Source: CBDBBY01 sp965205055 (GTDB lineage: Bacteria > Pseudomonadota > Alphaproteobacteria > Rhodobacterales > Rhodobacteraceae). Taken from it: 64,000 nucleotides of DNA. Under the pieces are notes generated by a model, which did not search any database, was not told the DNA's origin, and saw only the letters and a list, made by a program, of their open reading frames with translations. This document shows, piece by piece, positions 17,737 to 26,793 of this stretch. Position 1 is the first letter of the stretch, and each line of letters starts with the position of its first letter. A program made the position numbers and the translations under genes. The stretch is taken from the NCBI GenBank assembly GCA_965205055.1, contig OZ242030.1, positions 2,356,001 to 2,420,000 on the forward strand, written 5' to 3'.

Positions 17737-19809
17737 TCAAGCCTTCGCCAGCCGCATGCTGCCGTAGTCCAGAATCTCAGCCGTGTAATCGGGCGGCACA
17801 AGCGTGGTCGAATTGTGCTGAATGATGATCGCGGGCCCCTGCACCCGTGTGCCGGCGCCCAGCTTGCCCCGATCAAGTCTCGGCGTCATGCGAATAGAGC
17901 TATCGTCGAACACGGTTTCCCGCTCGTACATGAAGGCGTCTTTCACGTCGTCCGGGCCGCCCTTGAACAATGGCTCGAGTTCCAGATGCCGCACATTCGC
18001 GGTCGCGATAACTCGGACAGTGTAGAGTTCCACCAGGGAGTCGTCGAAAGAATAGCCGTAATCCGCGATATGTTGCTTGTGAAAGGCGCCGATCACCTCG
18101 GCTTTGTTGTCCAAGCTGAGTCCGTCTTTCGGCATCGGCACGCGCAGTTCAAAGCCTTGGCCGTGATATCGAATTTCAGCGATCACCTCGAAGGACTGAT
18201 CCGCTTCGTCGATCTCGTCGCTGTCGAGAAGCTCCTTGCCCATGGCCTTCAGTTCATCGGCGGCGGCGCCAACTTTGTTGATCGCCTCCTGATCGGCTGC
18301 GAACAGGTTGGTGATGACCGAACGTGTATGTTCGTATTGCAGATCGGTGCCCAGCAATCCCATTGCCGCCGTAATCCCCGGCGCCAGCGGCACCAGAACG
18401 TCGCGCGCCGCCGCGAGTTCCGCCAATGCCGCACCATGGAACGGACCCGCGCCACCGAACGTCATCAGCGAGAAATCGCGCGGATCATAGCCGCGCGCCA
18501 CAGAGTTCGAGCGGATCGTCAGCGACATGTTGTTGTTCACGATCCTGATGATGCCCAGCGCGGCCTCGGTGACGGAAATGCCCAGCGGGCCGGCGATATG
18601 CTCCTTGATCGCCTTGTGCGACAATTCAGGATCCAGCGGCAGATCGCCGCCCAGGAACTTGTCTGCGTCCATCCGCCCCAGAACCATCTGGGCGTCGGTC
18701 ACGGTCGGTTCGGTGCCGCCGCGGTCGTAGCAGGCCGGGCCCGGTTCCGACCCGGCCGAGCGCGGCCCGACATTGAAACCGCCAGCCATGTCAAGATAGG
18801 CAATCGATCCGCCGCCTGCACCGATGGTTTCAAGGTCGATCATCGGCGCCATGACCGCATGCCCGGACACGACTGTGTCGCGCGGGTTCTTGATGCGGAA
18901 CTGGCCGTTGGCAATGGTCGAGATATCGGCAGAGGTCCCGCCGATATCCACGGTAAGAATGTTCTCAGTGCCCGCCAGCCGCGCCTCGGACAGGGCGCCG
19001 ATCACACCCCCGGCTGGGCCCGACATCAATATTCCGACTGGCTTCTTGGCACAGCCTTCTATGGTCGAGATGCCGCCGTTCGACTGGATCACCCGCAGCT
19101 TGGCCGGAATGCCCGCAGCTTTCACCTTGGCCTCAAGGTTGCGCAAATACATTGAGGATTGCGGGCCGACGAAGGCATTCATCGCCACAGTCGAGAAACG
19201 TTCGTACTCGCGGATCACATTGGCGACCTCGGACGAAATCGACGCATAGGCGTCGGGCATTTCCTCCAGCACGATATCGCGCGCTCGTTTTTCGTGGCTG
19301 TCGTTGAGGAAGGAGAACATGAATCCGATGGCGACCGAGTTGATGCCGCGTTTTTTGAATGTCGCGCAGGCGGCGCGAACTTCGCCCTCGTTCAACGGCA
19401 CCTCGATCTCGCCGGACGGCGGGCGAATGCGTTCGGTCACGGCGAAGCGGTTGCGGCGCTTGACGAGCGGGCGGCTTTGCCAGGGCACATCGAAATGCAG
19501 CGAGAAATTGTGCGGCCGCTTGTGGCGTCCGATATGCAGGATGTCCCGGAACCCTTTGGAAGTGATGAAGCCGACCTCGGCGCCGTTGTGTTCGATGGTG
19601 ATATTGGTTGCGATCGTGGTGCCGTGGCTGATCACCTCGATGTCACTTTTTTCAATCCCGGCAATCCCGCAGATCTGCTCGATCCCTTCGACGGTTGCGA
19701 TCGACTGGTCTGCAGACGTACTGGGAACCTTGTGAAAGAAGGTGCCCTTGCTGCATTCCAGAACCAAGTCGGTGTTGGTTCCGCCCACATCAACGCCGAT
19801 TCGCGCCAT
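17737..19809 (-). CDS. hyuA: Hydantoinase A / N-methylhydantoinase alpha subunit (ATP-dependent)
   Basis: 690 residues of the HyuA/acetone-carboxylase-like ASKHA fold. The ATP site is seen in IGVDVGGTNTDLVLE (residues 3-17) and again in LTVDIGGTSADISTI; VRVIATANVRHLELE marks the C-terminal domain. It forms the ATP-using half of the hydantoinase with HyuB, opening N-methylhydantoin to N-carbamoylsarcosine when the pair is of that type. It follows the N-carbamoylsarcosine-amidase-like gene by 49 bases in a leftward operon. Confidence 0.9.
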   Translation of the reverse strand: MARIGVDVGGTNTDLVLECSKGTFFHKVPSTSADQSIATVEGIEQICGIAGIEKSDIEVISHGTTIATNITIEHNGAEVGFITSKGFRDILHIGRHKRPHNFSLHFDVPWQSRPLVKRRNRFAVTERIRPPSGEIEVPLNEGEVRAACATFKKRGINSVAIGFMFSFLNDSHEKRARDIVLEEMPDAYASISSEVANVIREYERFSTVAMNAFVGPQSSMYLRNLEAKVKAAGIPAKLRVIQSNGGISTIEGCAKKPVGILMSGPAGGVIGALSEARLAGTENILTVDIGGTSADISTIANGQFRIKNPRDTVVSGHAVMAPMIDLETIGAGGGSIAYLDMAGGFNVGPRSAGSEPGPACYDRGGTEPTVTDAQMVLGRMDADKFLGGDLPLDPELSHKAIKEHIAGPLGISVTEAALGIIRIVNNNMSLTIRSNSVARGYDPRDFSLMTFGGAGPFHGAALAELAAARDVLVPLAPGITAAMGLLGTDLQYEHTRSVITNLFAADQEAINKVGAAADELKAMGKELLDSDEIDEADQSFEVIAEIRYHGQGFELRVPMPKDGLSLDNKAEVIGAFHKQHIADYGYSFDDSLVELYTVRVIATANVRHLELEPLFKGGPDDVKDAFMYERETVFDDSSIRMTPRLDRGKLGAGTRVQGPAIIIQHNSTTLVPPDYTAEILDYGSMRLAKA

Positions 19810-19858
19810 GCCATATCTCCCAAATGTCCGGCGTCACCGCCCGCAACTTTTCGCGTCG

Positions 19859-20578
19859 TCAGTCGATGTCGTTCGTTCGGTTCACGGTGTTCAGATAGCT
19901 GACACAGGTATCGACCGTCTCGACGTCACCGAACTTGGCGTCGATATCAAAGAGGTTCCAGGCGACGGCGCCAGGCACGCGGTCGCCAATCGCCTCTTTC
20001 ACCGCAATCGTACGGAAACCATCCGCCAGCCCATCGCAAATCGTCTGGCGAACGCAGGCGCAGGCGGTAACCCCGGTGACGAGAATCGTATCGACATTGT
20101 TGGCACGAAGAATGCCTGCCAGTTCCGTGCCGTGGAACGCGCTTGCCCGCTTTTTCAGCAGGGTATACTCGCCTTCGACAGGGGCGATGCGGCTGTCAAT
20201 GGCCCAAAGATCCTTGTTGGCCAGATCAACGACATCCACCGGGATCTTGTTGTGCCACAGCCCCATGTCGGTGAAGGGCGCATTGCGATCCGTAATTTCG
20301 TATGCGGTGGTGATGTGGATGGCGGGATGGCCATTGGCGCGGCAAGCTTCCAGCAGTCGCTGCATGCCGGGAATGATTTCGTTGTCCATCTTCTCCTGAT
20401 CGCAGGTGAACGGATTTCCTGGACGTGTCCAAGCATTGGCCAGATCGACACTGACCAGTGCCGGCTTCTTCCCGAATCCCACGCGCCGCTGAAACCCTCG
20501 CTCCTGGTACAGCTTGGTGGCCACGTCGAAGGCCTGCTGCAGCATCCTGTCGAGTTCTTTTACGTCTACATCGCTCAT
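19859..20578 (-). CDS. Isochorismatase-fold amidase, N-carbamoylsarcosine amidohydrolase type
   Basis: 239 residues from ATG 20578 (MSDVDVKELDRML). The catalytic triad of this fold is visible: Asp45 in LVSVDLANAW, Lys142 or Lys143 in TLLKKRASAFHGT, and the nucleophile Cys175 in TGVTACACVRQT. The length and the AYEITDRNAPFTDMGLWHNK segment match N-carbamoylsarcosine amidases, which release sarcosine, CO2 and ammonia. Placed first in an operon with hyuA and hyuB it would finish the creatinine/N-methylhydantoin route. The upstream gene-length open frame to 20875 runs through the promoter and is not coding. Confidence 0.82.
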   Translation of the reverse strand: MSDVDVKELDRMLQQAFDVATKLYQERGFQRRVGFGKKPALVSVDLANAWTRPGNPFTCDQEKMDNEIIPGMQRLLEACRANGHPAIHITTAYEITDRNAPFTDMGLWHNKIPVDVVDLANKDLWAIDSRIAPVEGEYTLLKKRASAFHGTELAGILRANNVDTILVTGVTACACVRQTICDGLADGFRTIAVKEAIGDRVPGAVAWNLFDIDAKFGDVETVDTCVSYLNTVNRTNDID

Positions 20579-20776
20579 GCTCAATCCTCTTGTTTCGGCC
20601 TGCCGACCCCGGTCGCGCTTGGAATTCATGCAGGGAGTTCCCCGCAATCGACCGGCAGTGAACAGCACATGCGATACGAAATCAAATGTTGGTTTGCCCA
20701 GTATTGTGGAGGATTTTGCATTTGTCGTTAACACACTATAAAATAATGAAAATTCAACTCCTCTCAGAGAATCCGA
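20579..20776. promoter_or_regulatory. Divergent promoter of the hydantoin operon and its LysR gene
   Basis: 198 bases between the amidase gene (leftward) and the LysR gene (rightward). The right part, about 20715-20760, is clearly AT-rich (TTAACACACTATAAAATAATG), suitable for overlapping promoters and a LysR binding site of the T-N11-A type. The arrangement of a LysR gene divergent from its target is classical. The exact operator was not determined. Confidence 0.45.
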
Positions 20777-21679
20777 ATGTCCAAACTTCCAAACTCCCGA
20801 GATATTGAGGCATTCAATGTCATCGCGGTCGAACTGAGCTTCCGCCGGGCCGCCGAACGGCTGGCCATCGACCAAAGTGCGCTCAGCCGGCGGATTCGAC
20901 AGCTCGAAGGGCTATTGGGCTATCAGTTGGTCCGCCGCACGACGCGCGAGGTTTCGCTGACCGCCGCCGGAGAAGTATTTCATGAACGGACGCGGCTGAT
21001 GAGCAGCAAGATCGGAAATGCCGTTCAAGCGGCTCGGATCGCTGCCGAGGGCAAGACCGGATCGCTGAGAATCGGGTACATGTCCTTTGCCGCAATGGAG
21101 ACCATGCCGCGTGTGGTGAGCGAGTTTTCCCGCCGCTATCCCGATATCGAGCTTGAACTGCAATACATGCGCACTCAGGGTCAAAAGATTGAGTTGTCGC
21201 GCAACAACCTCGACGTCGGCTTCATGCTCGGCCCGTTTTCGCACCCCCAGTTCGAGACGCGTCTGCTGGTCGCGGAACCCCCGGTCGCGATCATTTCGAC
21301 TGGTCACAAGCTGGCAACCAGACCTTCGGTCACGCTGGCAGATATCGCGCGTTATCCGATGGTCCTGGGCAACATGGCGGAATGGGATTCCTTCCGACTG
21401 TTCGTGAACGACATGTTCTCACCCGACGGACACTCGCTGAAAATCCGCTATGAAGCTTCGAATGCGCTGGGCATCCTCGGCCTCGTGTCCGAGGGGCTGG
21501 GGGTTTCGATCTATTCTCAAGGCATCGCGCGGTTTCAGCCGCGCACCATCATGACCAAGCCGATCAGTGATTGCGACGCGACAATCTCGACTTTGCTGAT
21601 ATGGAACAGGGTCTACAAAACACCTGCCCTGATGAACTTCGTAGACGTCGCCGAAGAGCTTTACTCCGACACAGTCTGA
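20777..21679 (+). CDS. LysR-family regulator of the hydantoin operon
   Basis: 300 residues. The N-terminal helix-turn-helix is present (FRRAAERLAIDQSALSRRIR, near residues 23-42), followed by the linker helix and the effector domain (GSLRIGYMSFAAMETMPRVV). Divergent placement from the amidase/hyuA/hyuB operon makes it the likely activator, with a hydantoin pathway intermediate as inducer. Directly after its stop begins a decayed GntR gene with no spacer, so its 3' end abuts a deletion junction. Confidence 0.85.
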   Translation: MSKLPNSRDIEAFNVIAVELSFRRAAERLAIDQSALSRRIRQLEGLLGYQLVRRTTREVSLTAAGEVFHERTRLMSSKIGNAVQAARIAAEGKTGSLRIGYMSFAAMETMPRVVSEFSRRYPDIELELQYMRTQGQKIELSRNNLDVGFMLGPFSHPQFETRLLVAEPPVAIISTGHKLATRPSVTLADIARYPMVLGNMAEWDSFRLFVNDMFSPDGHSLKIRYEASNALGILGLVSEGLGVSIYSQGIARFQPRTIMTKPISDCDATISTLLIWNRVYKTPALMNFVDVAEELYSDTV

Positions 21680-21689
21680 AGGTCGGTCT

Positions 21690-22260
21690 CCGCTGGAACT
21701 GCGGCCGGCTGAAGCCCCGGGAGCGGCTGCAAACCCGGCGACATATCGTTCGTACGGCATTGGAAATCCTTGAAAACAAGGGCTTTGTCGAACGGTGCGC
21801 AAATCGGGGCGCGATGGTGCGCGACCTGTCGGAGTGCGAGGCCGAGGAGCCGCACTTCGCCCGGGGATTGCTTCATCGCGCGGCGGCAGAGCAGACGCGC
21901 CCGCCGTTGTCGGACGAGGTTCTGACCGGACTGAAACAGATGCAATCCTGTCGCGATGCCGCAATCCGGGAGAAAGACCGTTCGGAAACCTTCCGCCGGA
22001 ATGAACACTTCCATGTTGTCCTGAACCGCGCTTTGGGAAACAGCGTTCTCTCGAAGATGCGCTGAATCTCTGCAACAAGCGCACGAATCTGGTCAGATCT
22101 TCGCGTTTGCTCGATCAAAAGCCTGCAACGCTCTGCGAAAGAGCGCCATGACATCATCGACGCCGGTGCTCTTGCCGACAGGAACTCCTGTGTCGAAGTC
22201 ATTTTGAAACACATTCTCGACGCCAAGACTTCATACGGGAAAGCCAGTTTTTCAACATGA
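21690..22260 (+). pseudogene. Decayed GntR/FCD-family regulator gene
   Basis: Starting just after the LysR stop, one frame reads RTALEILENKGFVERCANRG, the winged-helix end of a GntR regulator, then a degraded FCD domain with FRRNEHFHVVLNRALGNSVL. That frame stops at 22065 and the homology continues in another frame with AKERHDIIDAGALADRNSC and ILKHILDAKTSYGK, which is the last helix of FCD regulators. The N-terminal DNA-binding helices are missing and at least one frameshift is present, so no product is expected. Confidence 0.65.
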
Positions 22261-22949
22261 AGCATCAGGCTCGCGCTTGAATGTGAATCGGCGTCCGAAA
22301 GCGGCCTTCCATTCGGAGAGGCCCGTTTTGCCGCGGCGGTTTCGCTTGGACAGCCGCCGATGAGTGCTCAGCAAGCTGCCGTTCATGAGAAACGCTGACG
22401 GATCCGGAATGAGCCCCCGTTGAATGCGAGTTCGAATTTGGCAAGGGATTCAAAAGAGACGCTGAAACGAAGCCGGTCGATCGGAACTTGGACCGGGGGA
22501 TTGTGAATCAGAGGAACCAATAGATGCCGGCGTTCGGAGAAATTGCCGTTTGCCGCGTTTTTTTTGCGAAGACTTTTGCGGACAAGCGGCTGGAAATTGC
22601 GGCCGGCGAATCAAGGCAACGCGTCAATGCACAGGTTGAATGACGACCTGGCCCAGATCGTTCTGGTTAACCAGAATTGGAACCTCGCATATCTCGCTGA
22701 CGGCGCGCGCAAAGTACATCATTCGGCGGTCGTCGGCATTGTCCCGCGAAGCCGCCGTCGAGCGCAGCCATGCTGAGAGTGAGCTCGATTGCGAACGCAT
22801 GCGGAAACTTGATCAAGCTTTTCCAGTGCAAAGACCCTGAAGGAAATACTTGGAATTTGCTTGAAAAAGGTTTCCGTCAGTTCTTCCGCCGCAAGCGGCG
22901 ACTTCCGAAAACTGGGGACTCTGGCGCATCCATCTCGAAGCGGCTGCGT
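22261..22949. other. About 690 bases without a supportable gene
   Basis: No frame gives a convincing protein. A short run at about 22770-22850 (IANACGNLIKLFQ) resembles the last strand of a glyoxalase/VOC-type protein, and 22640-22720 reads NDDLAQIVLVNQNWNLA, but neither extends. Together with the decayed GntR gene on the left, this looks like the remains of one or more lost genes. The LysR gene on the right ends at 22950. Confidence 0.4.
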
Positions 22950-23897
22950 TCAGGCGTTGCGCAATCCAGCCTGGCTGATGCTCTCGGCCATGGCGCTTTG
23001 CTTGGCATTCCCCGTGATCCATTCGATGTAGCGCAACTTGTTCCCAGAGCAGGTCGCATCTTCCGAACCCAAGGCGTAGAACGCAAAATCCGTGGCGACC
23101 TTGTTTTCAATCGGTCTGACCAGAACGCCTTGGTCCACGAGGCCTTGCGTCGTGAAAGACCAGCCCAGCGCGATCCCCTCCCCGGCGATACAGGCCTGAA
23201 TGACAAGCTGATAATCGTTCAGGATCAGAGTTTCCGGCAAGTTCACGCCCGCGCATCCCTGGCGCTCGAGCCACTCCTGCCATTGCATGCGGTCGCGAAA
23301 CGGTTCTGCGTTGTGGATGGTCGAGTGGTTCTTCAGGTCGGCAAGGCCGTGGACCGGCCCCGCCTTTTCAAGGTAGGACGGGCTGCAGATCGTGTAGAGC
23401 ACCTCGTCCGACAGGTGCCAGCAATTCTTGCGCTTCCAGCCTTTGGGGCCCCTCCGGATCGCCAGATCAATCTCGCTGCCCGGCTCCACATTGCGGTCTG
23501 TGGTGATGATCCTGACGCTGACGCCGGGAGTTTCGCGCCGGAACTGAGCCGTGACCGGCAGCAGCCACTGCGCAGAGGCCGAGGTCGATGCCGCCACGGT
23601 TATGGTCCGGCTTTCCCGATCCTTGATGCTACGCAGCCGGTTCTCGATCTGGCGCAGCGCCGGAGCCAGATCCGCCATCAGCTCGGCCCCCGACCGTGTC
23701 AGCCGCACGCCGCGATTGCCGCGTTCGAACAGCCGCAGACCCAGCTGGTCTTCCATGGCTCGGACCGCATGGCTGACGCTGGGTTGCGTGACGCGCATCT
23801 CAATCGCAGCGGCCTTGAAGCTTTGCAGCCGGGCAGCGGCTTCGAACACCAGAAGCGAATGGGCGGAGGGAATGAGTTTCCGGAGGTCAGACATGAA
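22950..23897 (-). CDS. LysR-family regulator, GcvA-like
   Basis: About 315 residues from ATG 23897 (MSDLRKLIPSAHSLLVF); a start 42 bases further up would lie in the promoter. The helix-turn-helix reads SFKAAAIEMRVTQPSVSHAV, and the C-terminal domain has the GcvA-group pattern (LNDYQLVIQACIAGEGIALG). It is divergent from the FAD oxidoreductase gene with only 67 bases between, so it probably controls that operon and, given the GcvA relationship, responds to an amino-acid-like ligand. Its last residues border the decayed region. Confidence 0.85.
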   Translation of the reverse strand, partial: FMSDLRKLIPSAHSLLVFEAAARLQSFKAAAIEMRVTQPSVSHAVRAMEDQLGLRLFERGNRGVRLTRSGAELMADLAPALRQIENRLRSIKDRESRTITVAASTSASAQWLLPVTAQFRRETPGVSVRIITTDRNVEPGSEIDLAIRRGPKGWKRKNCWHLSDEVLYTICSPSYLEKAGPVHGLADLKNHSTIHNAEPFRDRMQWQEWLERQGCAGVNLPETLILNDYQLVIQACIAGEGIALGWSFTTQGLVDQGVLVRPIENKVATDFAFYALGSEDATCSGNKLRYIEWITGNAKQSAMAESISQAGLRNA

Positions 23898-23964
23898 TTC
23901 AACTAATACCGGCATAAGAATCCAATATCTACAGCCCATGTCCGGTTTTACCTAATCTGGCGGC

Positions 23965-25284
23965 ATGGAAATCATGCGTGTCCATATGGAGCCGACGGTG
24001 TCGGGCTGGTATGCGGCGCTGGGCACGAAGCCAGCCCCTCGTTCGCTCGAATTCGATTCGACCTGCGACTATCTGGTTGTCGGAGGCGGCTGGATGGGGC
24101 TGCATTGCGCCCGCAGGTTGGGCGACCTTGCCCCCGATGCGCGGGTGGTTCTGGTCGACGCGGGCCGGATCGGAGACGGGTCGGCGGGGCGTTGCGCAGG
24201 TTTCGCCATCGACCTGGCGCACAACCCGCGCAACAAGCATTTCGCGGAAGACAGGAAGGGCAACGAGGAAGAGTTCCACGTCAATTCCGAAGGCATCGCC
24301 TATATGCGAAGCGCGGTCGACGAACTGGGCGTCGAGTGCGACTGGGATCCGTCCGGGAAATATCACGCGGCGGCAACGGATCGGGGACAGCGGTGCCTCC
24401 GGGAAATGTCGGCGGCGCTGACGCAGATCGGAAAAGACCATTCCTGGGTCGGCGAAGATGAAATCCGGTCAATCACCGGCTCGCGTCACTATGTGGCGGC
24501 CGTGCACACGCCGGGCACGATTCTGCTTCAGCCCGCAAAATACCTCGTCAACATGAGGGCGCGGCTGCGGGAAAACGTAGAGGTTTACGAAAAGACCGCC
24601 GTCATGGATATAACTTATGCGCCTGGGCAGCATGTCTGCGAAACGCACGGCGGCGTGATCCGCGCGGGCAAGGTGCTCTTGTGCAATGCCGCCTATCTGA
24701 CCAAGTGCGGATTCTTCCGGAACACCGCCATCCCGGTCTATACTTACGGTTCCATGACCCGCGTGCTGACGGAAGACGAGCTGCGGACCGCCGGCGCCCG
24801 CGGACCTTTCGGCGCAATCCCCGCCGAAAGCTTCGGCACCACCACGCGCCTGACGGCGGACAACCGGCTGTTCCTGCGCAACGTCTATTCCTATGCGCGG
24901 GGGTTCCGGTCGCGGCGAAAAGATGTGGATTATGCCAAGAGGCACCATCAGACCGCGTTTGACCGCCGATATCCTGAGCTTTCGCATATCGGCTATGAAC
25001 ACAGCTGGGGCGGGTTGCTGACCATGGCGCACAACGGCGGCATGGTGTTCGGAGAGCTTTCCGAGGGCGTCTATGGCGCGGCCTTCTGCAACGGCACCGG
25101 CGTGGCCCGCGGCGCAGGTTTCGGCAAGGCGCTGGCCGAGCTTGCGCTTGGCCGCTCCTCGCGCACTATCGACATCCTGAAAAACCGCCCCAAGCCCAAT
25201 GTCGGCTGGCCCGAGTGGATTACCGAGATCGGGGTGCGGGCAACAACCAAATACCGGTTCATCTTGGCCGGCAAGGAAACCTGA
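23965..25284 (+). CDS. FAD-dependent amino-acid oxidoreductase (DAO/PuuB family)
   Basis: 439 residues. The dinucleotide-binding motif is YLVVGGGWMGLHCARRL near residue 36, followed by GDGSAGRCAGFAIDLAHNP, the flavin-contact region of gamma-glutamylputrescine oxidase-like enzymes. A C-terminal GYEHSWGGLLTMAHNGG stretch also fits. It oxidises a secondary amine or D-amino acid. Its downstream neighbour is a DapA-family gene 12 bases away and an HpbD-like epimerase follows, so oxidation of cis-4-hydroxy-D-proline to a pyrroline is a reasonable guess; sarcosine from the upstream pathway is another. Confidence 0.82.
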   Translation: MEIMRVHMEPTVSGWYAALGTKPAPRSLEFDSTCDYLVVGGGWMGLHCARRLGDLAPDARVVLVDAGRIGDGSAGRCAGFAIDLAHNPRNKHFAEDRKGNEEEFHVNSEGIAYMRSAVDELGVECDWDPSGKYHAAATDRGQRCLREMSAALTQIGKDHSWVGEDEIRSITGSRHYVAAVHTPGTILLQPAKYLVNMRARLRENVEVYEKTAVMDITYAPGQHVCETHGGVIRAGKVLLCNAAYLTKCGFFRNTAIPVYTYGSMTRVLTEDELRTAGARGPFGAIPAESFGTTTRLTADNRLFLRNVYSYARGFRSRRKDVDYAKRHHQTAFDRRYPELSHIGYEHSWGGLLTMAHNGGMVFGELSEGVYGAAFCNGTGVARGAGFGKALAELALGRSSRTIDILKNRPKPNVGWPEWITEIGVRATTKYRFILAGKET

Positions 25285-25296
25285 CAGGAGACAGCC

Positions 25297-26172
25297 ATGG
25301 CAGATCTCGCCGGCATCAATCTCGCAATGCAAACCCCGTTCGAGGCGGACGGATCGATCAATTTCGACGAATGGAAGCGTTTGATCGATGTCTATATCGA
25401 TGCCGGCGCGCACGGACTGGTGATGGGCTCGGGCACCGGACAGCATCCATACCTGACCGAAAAGGAATGCAACGAGCTATACGAAGTCGGCATCAAGCGC
25501 ATCGACGGGCGCTGCAACGCGATCTGCCAGACTTCGGCGCTGAACATGGACGAGGTCATCCGCCGGTCGAAGAAGGCCGAAACCGCCGGGGCCGACGCGC
25601 TGATGATCCTGCCGCCTTATCTTGAGGGGCCGGCGGATGACGACGGAATCCTTGAATTCTACCGGGAAATCGACGCGGCGATCGGGATTGATATCGTCGG
25701 CTACAACATTCCGCAGGCGACGGGGCTTTCGGTCTCGCCCGACTTGCTTGCCCGCCTGTGCGCGCTGAAGAACTTCAACTACATCAAGGACAGTGGCGGC
25801 GACATGACCACCCATCAGCAATACCTGCAGACCGACTGCAAGATACTGAACGGGACCGACACGATGGCTGTCTATGCCCTCATGGCTGGCGCTGTCGGCT
25901 GCATCTGGGGCGGAGCCAACTATATGCCGCATGAATGCGTTCGGCTTTATGATCTGGTGCAGGCGGAGGATCACGCAGCCGCACAGGCGCTGTGGCGGAA
26001 GATGCTGCCGTCGCTGCTGCACATCTGGACCAATGACTACGTGCAATGCGTGGTGAGGGCCTCGCATCATCGCGGCTATGGGCCGGGACATGTGCGCAGG
26101 CCGCTGCGCCCTCTGTCTGCAGAGGCCGAGGCGGCGATTATCGCTACTCTGGCGCCGCTGCTGGAAGGCTGA
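25297..26172 (+). CDS. DapA/N-acetylneuraminate-lyase family aldolase or deaminase
   Basis: 291 residues with the class-I Schiff-base barrel fold. Lys164 in NYIKDSGGD is the expected imine-forming lysine and Tyr136 in VGYNIPQATG the conserved proton-transfer tyrosine. The usual TTGE motif is replaced by GSGTGQ at residues 44-49, so this is not a housekeeping dihydrodipicolinate synthase. Members of the family act as deaminases of 1-pyrroline-4-hydroxy-2-carboxylate, which would link it to the FAD enzyme before it and to the betaine epimerase after it. Ribosome site AGGAGA precedes the ATG. Confidence 0.82.
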   Translation: MADLAGINLAMQTPFEADGSINFDEWKRLIDVYIDAGAHGLVMGSGTGQHPYLTEKECNELYEVGIKRIDGRCNAICQTSALNMDEVIRRSKKAETAGADALMILPPYLEGPADDDGILEFYREIDAAIGIDIVGYNIPQATGLSVSPDLLARLCALKNFNYIKDSGGDMTTHQQYLQTDCKILNGTDTMAVYALMAGAVGCIWGGANYMPHECVRLYDLVQAEDHAAAQALWRKMLPSLLHIWTNDYVQCVVRASHHRGYGPGHVRRPLRPLSAEAEAAIIATLAPLLEG

Positions 26173-26793
26173 ACATGGCCAGCCGCGAGGCCGCGCCCCG
26201 CCGCCTTCCGTTAAGTCGTTTAAAGATAATTCTGCAATTTCGCGCGTGGATGCGGCCGAGCCGCTCCGGCCCGACGCTGCGGAGGACCGGCATTTTGCGG
26301 ATCTGCGCCGGATGAGCCCGGATTTCACATGTCCGCGGGCTGTGCCTGTGAGCCTGCGGACATTCCCTTGGAGTGCCGGCATCCGCATATCAATCACACC
26401 AGCCTTGTTGACACCGACCTGGCCAATTTCGGCCTGACCACCGGGCAATAGCGGGCCGAGGTCACACAGACTTCATTCCCGAACACGTCCGCGCAAACGC
26501 TTCCATTGCATCGCCGCCGCTGACAAAATGCGGCGGAACCAAAAAAGGAATCCACATGGACGGTTGAACTCGCTCGTCACCAAAACGCAAAAGCCGGGGA
26601 ATTTTACTTTGGCATTGACGGCCGATATCGAGGCGGTCGCCGATGCCTCGATGACAATTCGCGAAGGCCGGACCGACATGATTGTGCCGCTCACACCGAA
26701 ATCGCGACCCGCGCGGCGTTGACGTCGGTCCGCGCCGTTCTTGCGTCGGAGGGGCTATGAAAATGATGCCGCAACGAGAAAGCAGACGCTGAC
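26173..26793. other. About 620 bases without an intact gene, with a possible IS end
   Basis: No frame is convincing. A short run near 26390-26450 reads HINHTSLVDTDLANFGLTTG and may be a gene fragment I cannot place. At 26597-26619 the sequence GGGAATTTTACTTTGGCATTGAC matches the right end of the ISKra4-like element (35255-35277) at 20 of 23 positions, suggesting a relic of an inserted copy. The last 40 bases hold the ribosome site region for the epimerase gene. Confidence 0.4.

Noticed and set aside
16289..19155. Two very long plus-strand open frames (478 and 484 codons) opposite hyuB and hyuA
   Set aside because: hyuA and hyuB carry clear conserved motifs on the minus strand; the plus frames are Arg/His/Val-rich with no motifs.
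19859..20875. Longer start for the N-carbamoylsarcosine-amidase-like gene (338 residues)
   Set aside because: The extra N-terminus crosses the AT-rich divergent promoter and overlaps the LysR gene start; the 239-residue form has the normal family start.
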